Assembly (NCBI GenBank): GCA_030429565.1 | Contig: JAUIFE010000039.1 | Location: 1 to 61,383, forward strand | Direction: 5' to 3' | DNA length: 61,383 nucleotides | Source: Holophagae bacterium | Lineage (GTDB): Bacteria; Acidobacteriota; Holophagae; Acanthopleuribacterales; Acanthopleuribacteraceae | Shown here: piece after piece, positions 26,344-35,831 of the stretch | Layout: every line of letters starts with the position of its first letter | How positions within the stretch are numbered: the first letter of the stretch is position 1 | Notes under the pieces: model-generated | What the model was told of the DNA's origin: nothing | Seen by the model: only the letters and a program-made list of their open reading frames with translations | The model's database searches: none | Translations under genes and position numbers: made by a program

Positions 26344-26580
26344 CTAGAACTTTTCAGTTATACGGTTGATGATCAGAATCGAGGATTGGCGGTAGTGGTA
26401 ACTTGTTTTCATTTCATAGAGAAAATGGAGAATCATTTGTCTGTTCTCATCAATGAATGGTCTTTGATGGAATACCTTGGTTTCCCCCTGAAGACCGGCG
26501 TTTGGAGCAAAAAAGACAAGGTCTTTTTTGAGAGAAGGGACGGGAATTGCTTCGCCGACCGTGGCCCGAATCCTTCGCAT
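26344..26580 (-). CDS. possible small hypothetical protein
   Basis: A 78-codon frame starting at ATG 26580 (MRRIRATVGEAI), within a longer TTG-initiated frame of 144 codons that would run to 26778. The C-terminal half (VPSLKKDLVFFAPNAGL, EMKTSYHYRQSSILII) looks protein-like, but there is no good ribosome binding site and a competing short frame lies on the other strand. Uncertain. Confidence 0.3.
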   Translation of the reverse strand: MRRIRATVGEAIPVPSLKKDLVFFAPNAGLQGETKVFHQRPFIDENRQMILHFLYEMKTSYHYRQSSILIINRITEKF

Positions 26581-26793
26581 GATTGAAGTTGAGGGGTTCA
26601 CTGGAGTGACACACAAAACGAATGCTGAAATGACGCCAGTAGCGACGTGGAAACGACGGAGATTATGATTGGGAAATGGCAGTTCAGGAAAGACTGAAGC
26701 CGCCTGAGTTCTTGACGACCTGCTGAGCAACAGGAAGTTGAGCAACAGGACCGTGAACTTAAAAACCTCGGGTCCCAATTCCCCAATGCTTGG

Positions 26794-27720
26794 TCAGGCA
26801 GGGGTTGTGATTTGACCGGTGATGAAGTTGCGCCGCTTCTCTGGTTCTCTTGAGGAACACCAAGAGTTGATAACATCGCGCTCAACTTCCTCGGCTGTGG
26901 AGAAAAGAAACAGGGGGTCGAGTTCATCAAGTGCTGGGGTTTTTGCAAATCGAGCAAGTACCGTTTTCATGAGCGTTGGTCGCTCAAAAACCATCAACAC
27001 CCGATATCGACTTGGTATGCCGTACTTGTCCGGTAACAGGCCTTCAAGTTGTGCTTGAAGGTGCAAATTGAGTTGGTCAACTACCCGGCTCGCATTCCGG
27101 CTTCCCCGAGTAATTTCCAGACAAAACAGCATGCGTTTTGAAGGGTCGGTAGTATCGACTAAAATTACGTTGGCGTCTGGGATGAGCGAGGCTCCAGAGG
27201 TTAGGACAACCTTCGTTCGGGTGAAAAATCGATTGGTACCCGTTTTTTTGTTCTTTTTCACGTCCCGTTCGAAGTAGCGGTCGATGTGATCGATTTGAAG
27301 GAATCGTTCCCCAGATCGTGTGAGTACTGGCTTTGTTTGTAATCCCTGTCGAAGGTTGATATGGAAATCAACGAGCATCCTTCGATGGTCAGCGTCCAAT
27401 GAAAAAAGAAGGTTCTCGTTCACGCGATGAGCAATGGATGATCGTGGTTTCCCTGTTCGTTCGCTCAATACATTGGCACCTTCGGGAAGAAGAAAGTAGG
27501 CAAAACATTGGGCTGAAATTCTGTTTTGTTTGGCAACGCCGACAAGAGAGGAGTACCTTGCTAATTCACGAAGTGAGCGTTGGACAACCGTCACAGATCG
27601 TGAACGGTTGACGATTCGGGTTGCCTGACGAGCGGTGACGTAACCGAACTCACCAAGCACATGCAGTAGTTCTTCTTGGAGTGGAGTGATACGCTTCAGT
27701 TGTGCGGTGGTTTCCATCAT
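26794..27720 (-). CDS. replication-relaxation family protein
   Basis: 308 residues from the ATG at 27720, preceded by AAAGGAG. The longer upstream frame is a shadow. A winged-helix domain opens the protein (LLHVLGEFGYVTARQATRIV, then RSLRELARYSSLVG), followed by YFLLPEGANVLSERTG and a beta-rich C-terminal domain with IPDANVILVDTTDPSKRMLF and LEITRGSRNASRVVDQL. This is the layout of the Replic_Relax family, which accompanies TraG/VirD4-type ATPases on mobilisable elements. A homologue, written in a different genetic code, is encoded at 38327-39721: the glycine in PEGANVL corresponds there to a TGA codon. Confidence 0.8.
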   Translation of the reverse strand: MMETTAQLKRITPLQEELLHVLGEFGYVTARQATRIVNRSRSVTVVQRSLRELARYSSLVGVAKQNRISAQCFAYFLLPEGANVLSERTGKPRSSIAHRVNENLLFSLDADHRRMLVDFHINLRQGLQTKPVLTRSGERFLQIDHIDRYFERDVKKNKKTGTNRFFTRTKVVLTSGASLIPDANVILVDTTDPSKRMLFCLEITRGSRNASRVVDQLNLHLQAQLEGLLPDKYGIPSRYRVLMVFERPTLMKTVLARFAKTPALDELDPLFLFSTAEEVERDVINSWCSSREPEKRRNFITGQITTPA

Positions 27721-28018
27721 CTTGGTCTCCTTTGGGAAATGATCGGCGGGAAAGTGTTTTGGTGGGGAATTAGGGTTGAACGGTGGCAATCGCTTCAAGC
27801 AGGCACAGCGAGGCCAAACTCGGCATATCCACGTTCGGATATCCACGATGTGCGATGGCTTTCAGACCCTTGAGGTGAGGTGCGGGAGCGGTGTTCAGAT
27901 CGTCTGCGGTGTTCAGATCGACTGAGCCAAAAAAACCGCAACAGTTTCATTTTGTGGTGTGGTAGAACGTATTTTTGATCGTTCATTTACGATCAATAAC
28001 AACCTTTATTCACAGGCT

Positions 28019-30085
28019 TTAGAACACCTCATCCTCGTACTTCGGCTTCATGTTTGATTGCTGATTGGAGTTCCCATTTAGTGTGTCCGTATTTAAGCTT
28101 TGGGTGGACGCAGGTTTGGAGCTATCGTGGTAGGTCTGGCCGGTTTGTGATGTTGGACAATTTGGATTTTGAGGATGCTTGGACGGTTGATGGTGGAAGT
28201 GAGGTTGGTTGGCATTTGAGGGGTTCTTGGTTCGGTTGCGGCCGCCACCTTGGCGATGCTGAGTTGATGCGTGGGATTCATCGTTTGAAGAAGATGAGGA
28301 CCAAGCCGGTATATCCTCATTGCTGGATAGGTCTCGATAATATCGATTGAGTTGGTATTGTTTGACCGCTTCCCATTCAGCAGAGGAAATGGACTGTTTG
28401 TTCCCAATAAGGCCTGAATAGAAGCGAACCTTGGTAAGGGGTTTTTCACCACTGGCAACGAGGAACACTCCTTGGCCGAGGTGTTGGAAGTCGCTATCTT
28501 GACATCCAATTTCCCGCTGAATTTTGGCCTTACTTGCTGACCCGGTCTTTCCGATGATCTTGACCTCTGAATTGCCAAGGATGATTTTCTCGGTTTCGAG
28601 GTTGATACCCTGCCCGAGTACTTGGAACCCTGTGAGAATATTGATCTTGTGTTTTCTGCTTTCGACATACATCCGTGATACGGCTGGCGATATGGCGAGT
28701 GGGGCTTCATCAATGATCACCGTTGTTGGCGTTTGTTTTTTCTTTGAAAAAACGCTTGCTTGACCACTGGCGAATATGGCTCCAGTGATGAGGCGAGCCG
28801 CCGCCTTTTGACTCTGCTCACCGAGCTTGGAAAGATCGATCAGGAGGAATTGCTGGCGGTCACGAACCGCTTGAATATCAATGGTAGATCGACCTCCGGC
28901 GAGCAGGTTTGAAAACGTTCTATCTGCAAGCAGGCTTGAAAGTCGTGTTAGTAATCCATTTTTAGTTGAAGTAAAGCTACCTGTGAAAAAAAGGCCATTC
29001 TTTGAAAAGTTGGATCGCACCTCCTCATTCGGATGCTGTCGGGCAAGGTTCAACAAGTCCGAGTTGTTACCGCCAGCATCATTCAGGAAGCGGCGAAGGT
29101 CTTTGAGGGTTGAGTTTTTCCGGTTAAGTAATACTGACAGATAGCACCGGAGTACTAGTTCCATTTGAAGCGTGATGGTTCCTTCATCCCCCAACATGTG
29201 ACAGAAACTTGAGACAAGTTGATGGGTGTAATGATTTTTCTGGGTTGGAGTAAAATTTTTGTCCCATATATCCAAGGGATTGATGATGGGCGTGTTTATT
29301 CCGGTTGGATCGAGGCCTGGATCAAGGAGGATCATTCGATCATTGGCTGTGGGATCAAAACCACCGCCGAGTTCATTGACGATCTGTTCGTATTTTTGGC
29401 CATTCTGAGGATGGAACAGCTTGGAAACGGGATGGCGACTCTTGTCCGTGAGTTCTAGCGCTTTCAGGTTGGTTTTGGCTAGTTCCAGTTTGTCTTTCTG
29501 CTTTTGCGAAATCGCTTCGTTTTGATACCAAAACCTTTTCTTTGCAAGCGCTTGTACTGTCTCGCCGTGGGGGTCAACTAAGATACCCGATTGAGGCAAA
29601 TTAAAGGTTTTTGATCGATAGTAGAGCGCGGCGAAAAGAAGCATGAAAAAGGTGCTTTTTCCGCTGCCGGAACTCCCGCAGGTTACGCAGTGACGCTGAA
29701 GGTCAGAATAACTCAGCGCATATTGAATGGGTTCAGTAAACCAGGGGTTTGACACGCTTCTTGGCAAGTTTCGATACAAAAACTCTTGATAGTCACGGTA
29801 GGTACCGCGATGGAGACGACGCAGGAGGTCTTCAGATAGTAATCGTGATTTGATCAGCTCCTTGAACTCAGGATAGGAGATGGGGAGATAGGACTCAAGT
29901 TCCTGTCTGGTTATGTGATGGTCTTTGGGAATCCTTGCAAGCTCCGCTTTCACTTTCTGCCGCAAGAAGCCCAGATAGGATTCAAAGGCTCCTTCTGGGA
30001 GGAGTGCTGGGAACATTTCAGCCAAGTAGAGGTCGTGTTGGTTTTTGCCGAACAGATCGTCAAAATACCTTTGCCGGTTATTCAT
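28019..30085 (-). CDS. VirD4/TraG-type conjugative coupling ATPase
   Basis: 688 residues. Walker A GSSGSGKST at 137-145, a VDPHGE strand after it, MILLDPGLDP, the hydrophobic helix set SFCHMLGDEGTITLQM, and Walker B-like TTVIIDEAPLAIS. LIDLSKLGEQSQKAAARLI corresponds to the conserved L-G segment of TraG-like proteins. No N-terminal membrane helices are present, so it would be a soluble coupling protein that needs a partner for membrane docking. The last 120 residues are Ser/Asn/Gln/His-rich and disordered. A second member of the family lies at 39794-41464, in code 25. The gene is followed on the minus strand by the replication-relaxation protein. Confidence 0.85.
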   Translation of the reverse strand: MNNRQRYFDDLFGKNQHDLYLAEMFPALLPEGAFESYLGFLRQKVKAELARIPKDHHITRQELESYLPISYPEFKELIKSRLLSEDLLRRLHRGTYRDYQEFLYRNLPRSVSNPWFTEPIQYALSYSDLQRHCVTCGSSGSGKSTFFMLLFAALYYRSKTFNLPQSGILVDPHGETVQALAKKRFWYQNEAISQKQKDKLELAKTNLKALELTDKSRHPVSKLFHPQNGQKYEQIVNELGGGFDPTANDRMILLDPGLDPTGINTPIINPLDIWDKNFTPTQKNHYTHQLVSSFCHMLGDEGTITLQMELVLRCYLSVLLNRKNSTLKDLRRFLNDAGGNNSDLLNLARQHPNEEVRSNFSKNGLFFTGSFTSTKNGLLTRLSSLLADRTFSNLLAGGRSTIDIQAVRDRQQFLLIDLSKLGEQSQKAAARLITGAIFASGQASVFSKKKQTPTTVIIDEAPLAISPAVSRMYVESRKHKINILTGFQVLGQGINLETEKIILGNSEVKIIGKTGSASKAKIQREIGCQDSDFQHLGQGVFLVASGEKPLTKVRFYSGLIGNKQSISSAEWEAVKQYQLNRYYRDLSSNEDIPAWSSSSSNDESHASTQHRQGGGRNRTKNPSNANQPHFHHQPSKHPQNPNCPTSQTGQTYHDSSKPASTQSLNTDTLNGNSNQQSNMKPKYEDEVF

Positions 30086-30103
30086 GGTTCTTCCCCTTCC
30101 CGG

Positions 30104-30526
30104 TTAATCGCGGAACCGACGGGCGATGTGTTCAGCGTCGTTGATTTGCTGTTCCCGGTCTGGGACATGGAATGGGCGAACGACGCGGTTTTGGGATTTT
30201 GGAATGCGCATGGCGTCGATCTTGGCTTGTTCTTGGGCTTCTTGAAAGCGCTGTTGACGACGTTGGCGATTTCGCTCCTTGGACCATTCGTGATAGGACC
30301 GAGCAGGACCATCGACAACCACGCCTGAGATTATGCCGATCAATGGGATGCAGAAGATCCAAAGGAGAATCCCACCCACCTCAGAGAAAAGAAACACACC
30401 AAGGCCGCAGATGATCGAGAGGCTGATATATGGACGACTGGTTTTGTGGAAAGTGACCCGCTCGTGGAAACCCGTGATCGCGAAGGTAAGGCTCAGTAAT
30501 AGACAGAAAACGGCTTCGAAGCTCAT
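30104..30526 (-). CDS. small membrane protein of the transfer module
   Basis: 140 residues from the ATG at 30526, which overlaps the stop of the NlpC/P60 gene by four bases. Two to three hydrophobic helices (FEAVFCLLLSLTFAITG, SLSIICGLGVFLF, GGILLWIFCIPLIGIISGVV) are followed by a basic, Gln-rich coiled coil (ERNRQRRQQRFQEAQEQAK). It could dock the soluble coupling ATPase at the membrane (inference from its position and topology). Confidence 0.65.
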   Translation of the reverse strand: MSFEAVFCLLLSLTFAITGFHERVTFHKTSRPYISLSIICGLGVFLFSEVGGILLWIFCIPLIGIISGVVVDGPARSYHEWSKERNRQRRQQRFQEAQEQAKIDAMRIPKSQNRVVRPFHVPDREQQINDAEHIARRFRD

Positions 30527-31062
30527 AATGTGCCCCCTGATATGATGGAGTGGTCTTTTTGTTTGGATTGCCTTGTTGATTGGATTGATGGTCGGTAGGT
30601 GGCAACCCAATGTCGCCGCCAATATCGCGCATGCGGATGGCTCGAAAAGAACCGAAATACGTAGGCGTTGGTTCCGGTTTTTCTCGTGTTAAGGACAAGT
30701 CCGTCGCCGAGGTAGAGCGCCACGTGAAGGCCTGAAGCTGAGCCACGTGAACGGAAGATAAGAACGTCTAAAGGTTGAAGTTCGTGCTGTTGGGGCTTCG
30801 TGCTTGGATGTTGAAACTGCGCTTGGCGAAAAAATTGGGTGGTTGTCCTCGGTGTTTTAATGCCAAGCTTCAGGCAAATACCCATAACGATGCCACTGCA
30901 ATCGGCACCACTGCCTGACCCATTCCAGACAGCACCGTACAAATACGGGGAACCTATCGCTTGCGATATCACATTACGGATATCAGGCCGTAAATACTGA
31001 AGATCATTTCTTGATACTTGGCCGAGGGGATCAGAAAAGAAAATGAAGAATAAAGTAATCAT
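30523..31062 (-). CDS. NlpC/P60 cell-wall peptidase
   Basis: 179 residues from the ATG at 31062 (GGGAGGG upstream, ATGA overlap with the previous gene). The N-terminus is hydrophobic (MITLFFIFFS), consistent with export. The NlpC/P60 signature is GSPYLYGAVWNG then GADCSGIVMG with the catalytic cysteine at about 55, and LHVALYLGDG with the histidine at about 113. Such enzymes cleave peptide cross-links in peptidoglycan and commonly accompany conjugation genes, where they open a path for the transfer apparatus. Confidence 0.88.
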   Translation of the reverse strand: MITLFFIFFSDPLGQVSRNDLQYLRPDIRNVISQAIGSPYLYGAVWNGSGSGADCSGIVMGICLKLGIKTPRTTTQFFRQAQFQHPSTKPQQHELQPLDVLIFRSRGSASGLHVALYLGDGLVLNTRKTGTNAYVFRFFSSHPHARYWRRHWVATYRPSIQSTRQSKQKDHSIISGGTL

Positions 31063-31577
31063 TTCTTTCCCTCCCACCATGCTCTTGCAGGTTCTATTGT
31101 TGGGGAGTAGGAAAGCGCTTTTGTTTGGATAGATTTTGGAAATTTGACAAACTTCTGATTAGCAAATTTCCCGGTGGTATGTTGCACACAGGCTTGCCCA
31201 TAGATTTCAGAAAACAAAAGTGCTTGAGCTTCAGGATCACGGCAACGGTTCAAAAGCATTCTACAGGCTTGTTTCTCACCTTCATTATTGAAATTGCAAC
31301 CGCCGAGAATATGGTCAAAGTCGTGAACTGCTCGGAAGTAGAGATTTACTATGGGATCAAAGATACTCTTGTTATGAAGAGTTGTAATTTTCATACGACC
31401 TGTTGATTCCATTTCACTCTTCATGCTCCATACATCTGGATACGGTTCATAATCCACGAAATCAATAGTAGTGGGTATTTTATTGTATTGTTCCATTATC
31501 CAATTCTGAAATGAAAGAAGAGGTCTAAAGGTTTGTGAAGGTGATTTTAGATACAGCTTGGCTATCCATGAAATCAT
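31059..31577 (-). CDS. hypothetical protein with HDFDHI motif
   Basis: 172 residues, GGAG before the ATG. The motif FRAVHDFDHILGGCNF, followed by NNEGEKQACRMLL and ALLFSEIYGQACV, resembles a family of phage and mobile-element proteins in which F-R-A-x-H-D, an E and a Q could hold a metal ion. I know no established function for it. It is the first gene of the four-gene block ending with the coupling ATPase, with ATGA overlap to the peptidase gene. Confidence 0.6.
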   Translation of the reverse strand: MISWIAKLYLKSPSQTFRPLLSFQNWIMEQYNKIPTTIDFVDYEPYPDVWSMKSEMESTGRMKITTLHNKSIFDPIVNLYFRAVHDFDHILGGCNFNNEGEKQACRMLLNRCRDPEAQALLFSEIYGQACVQHTTGKFANQKFVKFPKSIQTKALSYSPTIEPARAWWEGKK

Positions 31578-31788
31578 GTTTCATGCTCCTTTGTTTTTGT
31601 GTCTGTTTTCGTATCTGTTTTGCGTGCTTTTTTCTTCTGCTAGATTTAGCTATGGAGTATTAGAGATATATGAAGACAGAGAGATCCCACACAGAGAAAA
31701 TCCGTGTCGGGATTCTTCTGTCCATTAACTTGTTATTTATTTTTTTACTTTGACTGAGGCTAGATGGAAATTTGGATCTATGGAAAAA

Positions 31789-32460
31789 TCAGGATTGAAG
31801 CAGATTGGCAATCTGTGAAGAACTGTTGGAAAGCAGTTTTTTCAACTCTTTTTTGGAGATTCCAAGTCGTTCCGGTTGTAAAAGGTAGTGCATCGTACTC
31901 TGACCAAGTTGGCTGTATCCTCGAACGAATTTAGTGAAAAGTGCGTCCCACTCATCTCTCAGAATACTGCCTTCCTTTAGATGTTTATGGGCAGAGTCAT
32001 TAATGTCCTGAGCCATAGAGAAAATGGTCTTGGTTGCGGCAAGGAACGAAACAAAGCAAACGCCCATAATTCCCAAGGCTTGATGGATGTCACGTACGTG
32101 CGCCAAAGTTTCGGTTATTACCATTTTTTGATAATTACGTTTGTGCTGAACACGAGCTATTTTAATGGTATAGCCAGCGGATTCCTTCTGGATTTGCAAT
32201 CTGGCTTCTTTGAGAGCAGAACGCTCTCCCCAAGAAAGTCGACCACTTGTGAGGTAATTAGAAACTTGAGAATCAATGTCATGGTAAGCCTCACAACGCG
32301 AGAGTTCGTGAGTGATTGCTCTTTGATCGGATTGAGAGGCATTGAAAAGGTCAACAGGGAGATTCCCGGACGAAGTTTGTAAAGTGGTTACTTCCGGTGA
32401 TTCAAATGATTTTTGGTCACTTGGTCGGTCGATAATGAAGGTTTTGTGGTTTTTGGTCAT
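31789..32460 (-). CDS. hypothetical protein, mostly helical
   Basis: 223 residues, GGAG before the ATG at 32460. Charged helices (LSWGERSALKEARLQIQKES) precede a hydrophobic segment (GIMGVCFVSFLAATKTIF) in the middle and further helices at the end. No family recognised. It is divergent from the gene at 32836 across a region with repeated TTATTC operators, and about 210 bases upstream of the transfer genes in the same orientation. Confidence 0.55.
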   Translation of the reverse strand: MTKNHKTFIIDRPSDQKSFESPEVTTLQTSSGNLPVDLFNASQSDQRAITHELSRCEAYHDIDSQVSNYLTSGRLSWGERSALKEARLQIQKESAGYTIKIARVQHKRNYQKMVITETLAHVRDIHQALGIMGVCFVSFLAATKTIFSMAQDINDSAHKHLKEGSILRDEWDALFTKFVRGYSQLGQSTMHYLLQPERLGISKKELKKLLSNSSSQIANLLQS

Positions 32461-32835
32461 GGTGTTTACTCCTATGTGAAATCATCAAATGACTCGAAGC
32501 AAGCCATCAGGGAAAAGTTCAATCTAAAGTTATTGGATATTTTTGTTTGAATGTTCAGTTAAAGTTTCACTATTTCGATTCAATCATAATCATGCCTTCA
32601 TGTTTGATCTGCCTAAATACTAAACGAAAACGAGGAGACAATCCAAGCACCAAGAAGTTATAGAATAAAATTGATTATTCTGGAATATCGAGAAGACTCA
32701 TTCTGATTTATTCCAGAATAAATCAAATAACAACAACCCCATTATTTGCAGCACTTACAATCCAGCAAGAATTGACAAACCAGAAATCATCATTATTATT
32801 CCTCCCACTTATTCGAGAATAAAAGGGAGGAACTT
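32461..32835. promoter_or_regulatory. divergent AT-rich region with TTATTC/GAATAA operator-like sites
   Basis: Three related sites are visible: TTATTCTGGAAT at 32675-32686, its inverse ATTCCAGAATAA at 32710-32721, and the perfect palindrome TTATTCGAGAATAA at 32809-32822. The last ends four bases before the GGGAGG ribosome binding site of the gene at 32836, so a bound repressor would block that gene directly. Confidence 0.55.
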
Positions 32836-33321
32836 TTGATTAAAAAACAAAGATGGAAAAAGCGCACCGTCATTCTGCCTGACTGGAGAACCGCCGGAGA
32901 TCGACAAGTGAGTTGGTTCTTCGGGGACTTCGAAACCTTAGACCCGAGACAAATCAAAATTCCATTTCTCAGAATTGAGTGTGCAAATACGTTCCGAAAA
33001 CAGAAACAGGTACCAATTCAGGGACACCTCGACCAAGAAGGGTATGTTGTACTTGACGGAAAGCGATACCTTCCCGAAACTGAGGAACAACGAATGGAGT
33101 GGGCAACTGGAATGTGTTTTGCCATGAGGTTTCGCACAAAACATGGTCAGGCTACGTTTTCAGGAAGTAGACGTGAATGGAATTCTAAGTGGATAAAGGA
33201 GGACCCTCAATTCAAAGCAATGAGTGATCTCATGAGAGAATCTACCATTCCTGGAGTCGAGGTTACATTCTTTATTGACAGTGTAAAAAATGAAGTAGTT
33301 GAGTTTCATGACTGGCGTTAA
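32836..33321 (+). CDS. hypothetical protein
   Basis: 161 residues, TTG start at 32836 with GGGAGG at 32825-32830. A later ATG would remove the ribosome binding site match. It contains FFGDFETLDPRQIKIPFLR and EVTFFIDSVKNEVVEFHDW, an alpha/beta pattern without a recognised family. It is much more AT-rich than the host genes and precedes the large unknown gene at 33415. The two may form a unit under the operator palindrome at 32809. Confidence 0.55.
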   Translation: MIKKQRWKKRTVILPDWRTAGDRQVSWFFGDFETLDPRQIKIPFLRIECANTFRKQKQVPIQGHLDQEGYVVLDGKRYLPETEEQRMEWATGMCFAMRFRTKHGQATFSGSRREWNSKWIKEDPQFKAMSDLMRESTIPGVEVTFFIDSVKNEVVEFHDWR

Positions 33322-33414
33322 CCTACCTAGCCCTGCGATAGCAAGGGCTTTTTCTTTAGGTGAAGAGTTGTGGTATAATGTGAGTTCATCAATTTTCAAT
33401 AAGAGACGCATGCT

Positions 33415-35658
33415 ATGTTTAACCACTACTACTTTTGTGATCCTCGAAACAAAGAAATCCGATATGAAGTTCAAATTCTAAAAGAATATAAAGATGAAAA
33501 TGACAAAGATTACAGCCACAAGTTGAACAAAATCTATCGATACTTCAATGGGTTCAAGACAGAGTGCCGTCTAGACGTTGCAGGTTATATAAATTTCGCA
33601 GATGCCACTTGGGATACGCTCGAAGTGCTCCTTTGTGGTTTTAGAATTTTAAAATCGGGATCGAACCAAGGCAGTATTGAAAGGGACGACTCCCGTCCTT
33701 TTGTAAAGGAAATGGAAGAACTCAGATTTTTTCAAGAAAGTAGAACAGTTGAAAATGTACGCAAGGCTTGCATGAATATTCGGCGAGTTTTTCAGATCAT
33801 AAAAACAGAACACAACAAAGGCATTTTCATCGAAACAAAGCGTAGGCACAGCGATTTTATTTACTGGAACATTCCCTCAGATTGCGTCTTGACAGAAGAA
33901 GACATGACTTACACCAAAGATATGACCGAGGACGAAGATTATACACTTAAAGAAGAAAATCTCATAAAAGAAGACCTTAGCACTCGAAGAGATAGCACAG
34001 ATTCGTCTGAAGATGCCAGCATTGAGCAGACAAACGAAGAGGATGATCAAGAATTCATTGATGCTAGCAGTTCAGACAATGGGACCAACCTACCTACAAG
34101 TATAATGAAACATATAGAAAATCAGTTTCAAGAAAGCCTCAAACTCTCTGCTTTTACGCTCGATGGTAAAGATATAAACATTAACGACTATCAATTAATT
34201 GTTTCCTACTTCTTAAAAGACACTAGTGCACTCACTTTACAAAGTGCCGAAAAATTCAGCAATGAATTATCAACCAAGTCTTCGAAATGCATTCGACAAA
34301 CTTATTCTGGTGACAAGAAAACCCTCCTCCTTTATCTATATACTACTCGGCTAGACTTAGTTTATACGGAACTGGAAGATGCGTGGATTAAAATGTATCT
34401 AAATTCCGTCGCGCTTGAAGCACAAACTTCGAAAGAAAAAAGGTGTGAATCAGATGAAGACAGAAATCGTCACCCGAAAGAGAAGCAACAGTATGTAGCA
34501 TCGGTTTTGAGTTGGATCATAATGTATACCAATTTGCGAAACATTTTTGAAACGATGCTAACCAAAACGATTTTAGAGCTTGATGATATCGTTAGCTTCT
34601 ATGCAAAAACGAGACAAGCAATACCAACAAACGTCGAAAACAGCGAAGCCTTTACTCTGAACGAAGAAACGATACACAAAATCTTCAACTCTCCATACTT
34701 TCTCCTACTAGACAACACAAGCCAGCAAGATCTTATATTTCTTACTGGGAACACTCCCGACCAAAGACTAAACATTAACCTTTCTCAAGCAGAACAAAAG
34801 AGCCTCCAGTACAAGAAAACACAGAAAGAAGAGAACCATTTCTACGACTACGCTACCAGAGATGAGCGAATTAATGACAAAATCCGAAGAGCCTATATAA
34901 CGCCTCTCATAAATCAACGCGTCGATATCATATTATCACTATCCCCCCTAGTGAAAGAAGCACTACAATGGGCTGACCTGCTCTCAGAGAAAAAGATTAC
35001 AGAGGCTCTAGAAAGTTTAAAATACTCTAAGTACATATACAACAAACACTTATTTTCACACTTCGACCTCAAGGAGGGGTTGTATAGACCCCCAGAAAAC
35101 ACAGACAATAGTGTCGGAGTCACTCTCATGCGTTCCTTCTATTGCACACATCAAAGAACATGGGAAAAAATCGCAAAGAGTTTCAACATAAATCACAACG
35201 AAGAAAGCTACATACTTGGATATATTCACTATTTAACCAAAAGATTCATGGATCAAGACGTAAACCTTCAAGCTTTGTTATTAGAAATTCAAAAAGAAGC
35301 ATCATTAAATTTCGGTGCCGAACATCAATTTGTAAACAGTGCTATCATCCTTTACCGCCGTTACACCCGAAGATATCCAGATCCAATATTCTTTCGCGTC
35401 CTTGTGTTCTGTAACAAACTTAATTTCAAGACTACCAGAAGAAAGCTAGACTATCTTTTATCCATTGAGATTAAAGATGAAAATCACAGGTGCTTTAAAA
35501 CATGGGATGAACTCGCGGATCTTTTTCACAAATCGCTTTGCATATTAGATAAAATAAGAAAGAAAAAACTTGATTATCCAGACGAACCTCTCGACCTTAG
35601 TCTATTCTTATACGCCGGACAAAAAGACACCTACGAAAGAGTTAAAAAGCAAGATTAA
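33415..35658 (+). CDS. large hypothetical protein (747 residues)
   Basis: A long uninterrupted AT-rich frame, which by its length must be a real gene. The first 150 residues look alpha/beta (YYFCDPRNKEIRYEVQILKE, LDVAGYINFADATWDTLEV). An acidic linker (TEDEDYTLKEE, SSEDASIEQTNEEDDQE) follows at about 170-225. The remaining 500 residues are helical with Tyr/Leu-rich repeats (LYLYTTRLDLVYTELEDAW, SAIILYRRYTRRYPD). No catalytic motif or family recognised. An AT-rich orphan of this size beside transfer genes is a typical position for an accessory defence or anti-defence gene. Confidence 0.7.
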   Translation: MFNHYYFCDPRNKEIRYEVQILKEYKDENDKDYSHKLNKIYRYFNGFKTECRLDVAGYINFADATWDTLEVLLCGFRILKSGSNQGSIERDDSRPFVKEMEELRFFQESRTVENVRKACMNIRRVFQIIKTEHNKGIFIETKRRHSDFIYWNIPSDCVLTEEDMTYTKDMTEDEDYTLKEENLIKEDLSTRRDSTDSSEDASIEQTNEEDDQEFIDASSSDNGTNLPTSIMKHIENQFQESLKLSAFTLDGKDININDYQLIVSYFLKDTSALTLQSAEKFSNELSTKSSKCIRQTYSGDKKTLLLYLYTTRLDLVYTELEDAWIKMYLNSVALEAQTSKEKRCESDEDRNRHPKEKQQYVASVLSWIIMYTNLRNIFETMLTKTILELDDIVSFYAKTRQAIPTNVENSEAFTLNEETIHKIFNSPYFLLLDNTSQQDLIFLTGNTPDQRLNINLSQAEQKSLQYKKTQKEENHFYDYATRDERINDKIRRAYITPLINQRVDIILSLSPLVKEALQWADLLSEKKITEALESLKYSKYIYNKHLFSHFDLKEGLYRPPENTDNSVGVTLMRSFYCTHQRTWEKIAKSFNINHNEESYILGYIHYLTKRFMDQDVNLQALLLEIQKEASLNFGAEHQFVNSAIILYRRYTRRYPDPIFFRVLVFCNKLNFKTTRRKLDYLLSIEIKDENHRCFKTWDELADLFHKSLCILDKIRKKKLDYPDEPLDLSLFLYAGQKDTYERVKKQD

Positions 35659-35831
35659 ACTGATAACTGTCGTTTCTTTAACCACCTCTAAACCCTAGAA
35701 CACCCGTCCTTCAATACCCTTCATCCTCGCGCACAATCAACCCTGCGCACATAAGATCTTATCGTGCGACTATATCTTTCAGTCGTAAACATGAATAAAC
35801 AAATACAAAAATCCCTAACCACCTGCAATCA

